A stretch of DNA of 10,821 nucleotides from Clostridia bacterium. Lineage in GTDB: Bacteria; Bacillota_A; Clostridia; Christensenellales; Aristaeellaceae. The DNA is taken from positions 1-10,821 of the forward strand of contig WRHG01000052.1 in the NCBI GenBank assembly GCA_009783365.1, in the 5' to 3' direction. The notes below the pieces were generated by a model. It was not told where the DNA came from. It ran no database searches and saw nothing but the letters and a program-made list of their open reading frames with translations. Of this stretch, positions 7,449 through 10,821 are shown piece after piece (position 1 is the stretch's first letter; each line of letters begins with the position of its first letter). A program made the translations under genes and the position numbers.

Positions 7449-7684
7449 GCGTTACGCCATCACGGGGTACGACGCAAGGATAGACCGGGAGGAACCGGGG
7501 TTATACCCCCGTTCCCCCCTTCCGATCCCCCAAGCCCCCCCTTCCCGGCTTACGCGGCCGGGAAGAGGGGGCCCTTCCGCCGCAGGCAAAAAGCGAAACG
7601 CAGGTGAGCGTTTTATCAAAACCGGACGCGAGAGAGCGCGATTCCCCTTACAGAGCAAAGCGACGTCGGGAGGTTCTGAAACAC
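7449..7684. other. C-rich spacer between binding protein and URO-D gene
   Basis: This 236-nt gap contains no credible gene. It has repeated C runs (7506-7510, 7514-7519, 7527-7531, 7535-7541), which on the - strand are G runs able to form a four-stranded structure. It also holds a strong hairpin (see 7536-7571) and an AT-rich inverted repeat GTTTT-ATC-AAAAC (7610-7622). No clear sigma70 promoter for the downstream gene was found. Confidence 0.5.
7536..7571 (+). terminator. GC-rich hairpin, possible partial terminator or processing site
   Basis: CTTCCCGGC (7541-7549) pairs perfectly with GCCGGGAAG (7557-7565) around a 7-nt loop. Five more G-C pairs (7536-7540 with 7567-7571) extend the stem past one bulged A at 7566. 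There is no following T run, so it is not a canonical intrinsic terminator. It may protect the 3' end of the binding-protein message or reduce read-through into the downstream genes. Confidence 0.45.
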
Positions 7685-8818
7685 ATGAACGGACAGGAGC
7701 GCATGGAAGCCATCCACAAAAAACAGCCCCATGACCGCGCGCCGATCTGCACGCTGGTGGACGATATATCGCGCATGGGCATGAGCCGGCGGTTTCGCGA
7801 GATGACGCCCATCGAATTCTACAAGTATCTGGGGTACGACATTTACCAGTTTGGCAATTACGGCCTCCCGGAAGCGGAGCAGGTGAAGTATCCTTACAAC
7901 ATGGTGAAAAAGAACGTGATTGAGACATTCACCGACCTGGGAGACGGCTATACGGAAGCGGTGACGGAGACGGAGCGCGGAATCCTGACGGGCAAGACGT
8001 ACCGGGGCCATCCCGTGAAATATCCGGTGGAGAACCTGAATGACGTGAAAATACTCACGGAGATCTGGCGGAATACGGAATACGCGGCCGATCTGGAGGG
8101 CTGCGGGGAAAGCTACGAACGCATGGCCAAGCTGATGGAAGGATACGGCGTCTATGTGCCGGTGGTCTATCCGTCGGCCCTGCAAAAGCTTCTGGAGGAG
8201 GACATCGGCGCCGAAAACTTCTACTACATGCTCCAGGATTATCCCCGGGAGATCCACGAGCTCATTGAAATCATGCACGACCGCCGCTGCCAGGAGTACC
8301 GGCTTGTGGCGAAGCATATGCCCTACGACGCGTGCATCACCTGCGAAAACACCAGCACCACCTACATCAGTCCGGCCCTCTACCGGCAGATCTCCCAGCG
8401 GCATATGAAAGATTTTGTGGATATCATGCACGCCGAGGGCAAAATGGGCATCCTGCACATGTGCGGCTATATCAACGACCTGCTGTACGACTTCATCCCC
8501 ACCGGGCTGGACGGCATACACGGCCTGACGGAACCGCCGGTGGGCAACACCCTCGTCGCCGACGCGCTGGACATCCTGGAGGAGGACATGCTGATCGTCA
8601 CGGGCCTGGACAGCACCAAGGTGCTCTGCCCCGATTATTCCCCGGACAGGCTGATCGCCCATATGGAAGAATTTATCACGGACCGGCTGAAAAAGGCCAA
8701 CATCGTATTCGGCATCGCGGCCGACGGGCTGACCACGCCCCTGGACCGCTTTATTACGGTAGGCGAATGGTTTGCCACCCGCGGGTATCCGGGCGGGGGA
8801 GGTTCTCCCGCCGCTTGA
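7685..8818 (+). CDS. URO-D/methyltransferase-superfamily protein
   Basis: The product is 377 aa and resembles the uroporphyrinogen-decarboxylase superfamily, which also includes the cobalamin-dependent methyltransferases MtaA, MtbA and CmuA. Signals are the start MNGQERMEAIHKKQPHDRAP, the segment CENTSTTYISPALYR (220-234), the motif GILHMCGYINDLL (255-267), GLDGIHGL (274-281) and the end ADGLTTPLDRF (346-356). H258 and C260 match the HxC zinc ligands of the methyltransferase branch, but the region that normally supplies a third Cys reads GIAADG (343-348). The ATG at 7685 is supported by GGGAGG (7668-7673), with a rather long 11-nt gap. Haem synthesis is unlikely, given a sugar-use neighbourhood and no other haem genes. 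Such proteins recur beside sugar transport genes with no established role. The real substrate is unknown. Confidence 0.8.
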   Translation: MNGQERMEAIHKKQPHDRAPICTLVDDISRMGMSRRFREMTPIEFYKYLGYDIYQFGNYGLPEAEQVKYPYNMVKKNVIETFTDLGDGYTEAVTETERGILTGKTYRGHPVKYPVENLNDVKILTEIWRNTEYAADLEGCGESYERMAKLMEGYGVYVPVVYPSALQKLLEEDIGAENFYYMLQDYPREIHELIEIMHDRRCQEYRLVAKHMPYDACITCENTSTTYISPALYRQISQRHMKDFVDIMHAEGKMGILHMCGYINDLLYDFIPTGLDGIHGLTEPPVGNTLVADALDILEEDMLIVTGLDSTKVLCPDYSPDRLIAHMEEFITDRLKKANIVFGIAADGLTTPLDRFITVGEWFATRGYPGGGGSPAA

Positions 8819-8856
8819 CGCCGGGGACAAAATATCAACAGGAAAAGGGATCACTG

Positions 8857-9537
8857 ATGAAACGATCGGAAATTAACCAAATCATGCGGGACGCCCTGGA
8901 ATTTGCCGAATCCAACGGGTTCCGGCTTCCGCCCTTCGTACGCTGGACTCCCGGCGACTGGCTGTCCAAGGGGCATGAGTACGACGAGATCCGTGATTGC
9001 ATGCTTGGGTGGGACATCACCGACTTCGGCAGCGGCGCGTACTTCAAGACGGGCCTGCTCATGATCACTCTACGCAACGGCAGCTACCGGCTTGCGCAGT
9101 ATGCCAAGCCCTACGCGGAAAAGCTGCTGATCAGCGGCGAGGGGCAGGTTACGCCGTGCCACTTCCACTGGAACAAGGTGGAGGACATCATCGTGCGGGG
9201 AGGCGGAAACTTGCTGGTACAGGTGTACAACGCCACCGACGACGACCGCCTGGCGGACACCCCGGTGGAAGTCTTCGTGGACGGGCTGCGGAAAACCGTG
9301 GAACCGGGGGCGGTCGTCCGCCTGACCCCCGGAGAGAGCATCACCCTTCCCAGCCGCCAGTATCACAGCTTCCGTGGGGAGGAAGGGTTTGGCAAAGTTC
9401 TTGTGGGCGAGGTGTCCAGGGTGAACGACGACCGGTCGGACAACCGCTTTCTCGAACCCGCCGGGCGCTTCCCGCAGATCCAAGAAGATGAGAAACCCCT
9501 CCATCTGCTGTATACGGAATATCCGTCGGCGCCCTGA
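8857..9537 (+). CDS. D-lyxose isomerase
   Basis: The product is 226 aa, the normal length for D-lyxose ketol-isomerases, which interconvert D-lyxose with D-xylulose and usually also D-mannose with D-fructose. The sequence matches the family almost end to end: MKRSEINQIM, DEIRDCMLGWDITDFGSG (43-60), KPYAEKLLI (84-92), the cupin metal motif TPCHFHWNKVEDI (99-111), RLTPGESITLP (155-165) and VGEVSRVNDD (183-192). H102, H104, E109 and H170 should bind the catalytic metal. The ATG at 8857 follows AAAAGGGA (8843-8850). It starts 38 nt after the URO-D-like gene, so the two are probably co-transcribed. Its presence suggests that lyxose or mannose units come out of the imported glycan. Cytoplasmic. Confident on family; sugar preference not decidable here. 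Confidence 0.92.
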   Translation: MKRSEINQIMRDALEFAESNGFRLPPFVRWTPGDWLSKGHEYDEIRDCMLGWDITDFGSGAYFKTGLLMITLRNGSYRLAQYAKPYAEKLLISGEGQVTPCHFHWNKVEDIIVRGGGNLLVQVYNATDDDRLADTPVEVFVDGLRKTVEPGAVVRLTPGESITLPSRQYHSFRGEEGFGKVLVGEVSRVNDDRSDNRFLEPAGRFPQIQEDEKPLHLLYTEYPSAP

Positions 9538-9567
9538 CGCTTCGCTCCCGCGGGCGGGTCCCTTTTC

Positions 9568-9594
9568 AGATCCTTCCCTTTGCTCAGGATGACA
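9568..9594 (-). repeat. Interspersed repeat unit, inverted copy
   Basis: Read on the - strand this unit contains GTCATCCTGAGCAAAGGGAA and ends in GGATCT. That matches the widespread bacterial 'TCATYCTGAGC..AGCGAAGRATCT' intergenic repeat at most positions. It faces the direct copy at 9632-9659, so the two can pair over about 20 of 25 positions. Confidence 0.7.
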
Positions 9595-9606
9595 GCTACA
9601 ACCCCT

Positions 9607-9618
9607 GCCGGTCATTCT
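9607..9618 (+). repeat. Truncated copy of the interspersed repeat
   Basis: GCCGGTCATTCT is an exact copy of 9629-9640, the beginning of the full unit just downstream, but the following sequence diverges (AACAAC). It looks like an aborted or decayed copy. Confidence 0.6.
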
Positions 9619-9631
9619 AACAACCCCCGCC

Positions 9632-9659
9632 GGTCATTCTGAGCGCAGCGAAGAATCCT
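9632..9659 (+). repeat. Interspersed repeat unit, direct copy
   Basis: The core TCATTCTGAGCGCAGCGAAG (9634-9653) followed by AATCCT matches a well-known short repeat found between genes in many unrelated bacterial genomes. With the inverted copy at 9568-9594 it forms an imperfect stem with a loop of about 37 nt. Confidence 0.75.
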
Positions 9660-9678
9660 AGCGGCGCGAAACGACGAC

Positions 9679-9684
9679 AGGAGA
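9679..9684 (+). promoter_or_regulatory. Shine-Dalgarno for a TTG start
   Basis: AGGAGA lies 8 nt before the TTG at 9693. No in-frame ATG fits the conserved N-terminus, so this site decides the start of the esterase gene. Confidence 0.7.
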
Positions 9685-9692
9685 TATCCCCA

Positions 9693-10463
9693 TTGCTAAA
9701 AAACTTTTACAGCGATACCTTTGACATCATCATACAAGCGGGGCAATCCAACGCCCAGGGCTGCGGTTTCGGGCCCGTTAACGATCCGTTTGTTCCGGCG
9801 GAAACCATTTGGGCCATGGCTCCGGATCTCACGGTGGCGCAGGCCCGCGAAAGCGCCAGCGGAAACCGGGTGATCGGCAATTTCGCGCTGAACTTCGCGA
9901 ATCTCTATGTGAAAAACGGCTTTCTGGCGCCCGGCCGCAAGGTTTTGATCCTCTTGTCCGCCCTGGGCGGAACCGGTTTTTCGGACGGGCGGTGGAAAGC
10001 CGGGGATGATCTGCATGAGCGGCTTCTTCAAATGACCGGCGCGGCCATGGCGCTGAATCCCGCCAATCGGGCCGCGGCGTTCCTGTGGCATCAGGGGGAG
10101 ACCGACGCCATTCTGGGCGCGTCCCGCAGCTACTATGAACGGCATTTCGCCGCGCTGATCAAGGCCGTCCGAAGCGCCTGCCGCGACGACCGGCTGCCTT
10201 TTATCGCGGGGGATTTTGTATGGGATTGGAAAAAGCGCAATATGGACCTCTGCGAGCCTGTGATAAGCGCTCTCCGGAGCCGCTGCAGCGCGGACGGCCG
10301 GGGCCGGTTTGTGGAAACGAACGGGCTGAAATCCAACGCAGAGGAAAACCGGGGCTGGGAGGCCGTGGATCCCGAAGAAGCGATCCATTTTTCCCGCCGG
10401 TCCCTCTATCTTCTCGGAGAGCGGTATTTTAAAGCGTATAAAGCCGCCGCTTCACGCTCCTGA
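9693..10463 (+). CDS. SGNH/sialate O-acetylesterase-like esterase
   Basis: The product is 256 aa, of the SGNH hydrolase fold, closest in look to the sialate O-acetylesterase (SASA/DUF303) group that removes acetyl groups from sugars. The nucleophile block is QAGQSNAQG (15-23) with S19. The oxyanion Gly is likely in SALGGTGF (89-96), and the block III motif is WHQGETD (132-138). The catalytic His lies in AIHFS (230-234, H232). The usual Asp three residues before it is Glu here (E229), a conservative change whose effect is unclear. No signal peptide is present, so it should deacylate sugars inside the cell. The gene starts with TTG behind AGGAGA. It follows the isomerase after 155 nt of repeats and precedes a second ceramidase-like gene. 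Confidence 0.85.
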   Translation: MLKNFYSDTFDIIIQAGQSNAQGCGFGPVNDPFVPAETIWAMAPDLTVAQARESASGNRVIGNFALNFANLYVKNGFLAPGRKVLILLSALGGTGFSDGRWKAGDDLHERLLQMTGAAMALNPANRAAAFLWHQGETDAILGASRSYYERHFAALIKAVRSACRDDRLPFIAGDFVWDWKKRNMDLCEPVISALRSRCSADGRGRFVETNGLKSNAEENRGWEAVDPEEAIHFSRRSLYLLGERYFKAYKAAASRS

Positions 10464-10629
10464 CGCGGCCTCCCGGCAGCCTGCGAACGCGCGGGGCCGC
10501 ATGGCCGCGCGCAATGGCTTTACAGGGGACGCCGCTTTAGGCGTCCCGTGCGGCGACGGCGCAAGGGGGCCGAGGGGGAGCGCCGGGGTTTCCCCCGGGG
10601 GAGCGAAACGGCAAAAGGAGGCGTTCTGC
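10464..10629. other. GC-rich spacer with palindromes
   Basis: This 166-nt gap holds no gene. It contains a possible stem of GCGCGG (10489-10494) with CCGCGC (10505-10510), the hairpin at 10526-10547, G runs at 10565-10578, and the 12-bp palindrome TCCCCCGGGGGA (10591-10602). No sigma70 promoter is visible. The Shine-Dalgarno AGGAGG (10616-10621) for the last gene is at its end. Confidence 0.5.
10526..10547 (+). terminator. Hairpin without T run, possible weak terminator
   Basis: GGGACGCC (10526-10533) and GGCGTCCC (10540-10547) form a perfect 8-bp stem with the loop GCTTTA. No T tract follows, so classical intrinsic termination is unlikely. It may be an RNA-stability element at the 3' end of the esterase message. 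Confidence 0.4.
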
Positions 10630-10821
10630 ATGCTGAAAGCGGGTTTTGGAGAAGTGGACATCACGCCCTGGCGGGGCGTTCAGCTGGGCGGCGACATCGG
10701 GCGGCACAGGCCGGCCCGGTGGGTCCGCGACAGGATTTACGCCCGCGCGGCGGCCCTGGAAGGGGACGGCGTACGGATCCTGATCATATCCCTGGGGCCC
10801 AACGCCCTTGAAAAGGCCGAG
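10630..10821 (+). CDS. Second ceramidase-like hydrolase (5' part only)
   Basis: An open frame of 64 codons begins at the ATG at 10630, behind a strong AGGAGG (10616-10621, 8-nt spacing), and continues past the window end. The first residues MLKAGFGEVDITP parallel the opening MAALKLGWGKADITP of the ceramidase-like protein at 2551. The next segments also correspond: a WVRDRIYARAAALEG stretch against TVRDPISATALAIEA, then a hydrophobic ILIISLGPN strand. The first copy has SMDLG at that strand, so the conserved Asp is replaced here. It is clearly the same family but a divergent member, not a recent duplicate. The metal-binding motifs would lie beyond the window. No signal peptide is seen. Confidence 0.75.
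   Translation, partial: MLKAGFGEVDITPWRGVQLGGDIGRHRPARWVRDRIYARAAALEGDGVRILIISLGPNALEKAE

Larger units (their letters stand above)
9538..9692. other. Spacer with short interspersed repeats
   Basis: This 155-nt gap separates the isomerase from the esterase. It is mostly filled by the inverted repeat pair and a partial third copy annotated separately. The Shine-Dalgarno of the next gene is at its end. No promoter is evident. Confidence 0.6.

Noticed and set aside
7610..7622. Inverted repeat GTTTT-ATC-AAAAC as an operator for the URO-D-like gene
   Set aside because: Arms are only 5 bp and no promoter elements can be paired with it, so chance is likely.
7616..8854. Open frame on the - strand (412 codons) opposite the URO-D-like gene
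   Set aside because: Same reason: no domain signals and fully explained as a shadow of the + strand gene.

Overview
The window looks like part of a GC-rich genome of an anaerobic Firmicutes/Clostridia-type bacterium. This is inferred from strong AGGAGG-type Shine-Dalgarno sites, TTG as well as ATG starts, a LplB/LplC-type sugar ABC importer with no dedicated ATPase, and protein sequences that read like clostridial families. No rRNA or other taxonomic marker is present, so the placement is tentative. All nine genes I support are on the + strand.

Layout. Positions 1-489 hold no credible gene. The first ~340 bases are G/C-run-rich with a strong inverted repeat at 109-160. They are followed by a near-consensus sigma70 promoter (TTGACA, 17-bp spacer, TACAAT, 373-401) whose spacer is filled by a perfect 14-bp palindrome with an AACGTT core, the shape of a LacI-family operator. 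Downstream come: an intracellular clan GH-A-like glycoside hydrolase (490-2505); a neutral/alkaline-ceramidase-like hydrolase (2551-3987); two sugar ABC permeases (3992-4915 and 4948-5850); an extracellular solute-binding protein (5919-7448); a 236-nt C-rich spacer with a strong hairpin; a URO-D/methyltransferase-superfamily protein (7685-8818); a D-lyxose isomerase (8857-9537); a 155-nt spacer with an inverted pair of short interspersed repeats; an SGNH/sialate O-acetylesterase-like esterase (9693-10463); and the 5' end of a second ceramidase-like gene (from 10630, running off the window).

Reading as a system. The set looks like a locus for importing and using an acylated or otherwise decorated oligosaccharide. 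The binding protein and two permeases would import it. The glycosidase, esterase and ceramidase-like enzymes all lack signal peptides, so they would trim it inside the cell. D-lyxose isomerase (D-lyxose to D-xylulose, D-mannose to D-fructose) would feed the released sugar into central metabolism. A sugar-responsive LacI-type repressor, not in this window, probably controls the promoter. The roles of the URO-D-like protein and of the two ceramidase-like enzymes are the least explained and most interesting part.

Notable oddities: the solute-binding protein has a lipobox-like V-T-G followed by Ser instead of Cys; the esterase has Glu where the DxxH catalytic Asp normally sits; and the URO-D protein keeps an HxC zinc-type motif but seems to lack the third cysteine.
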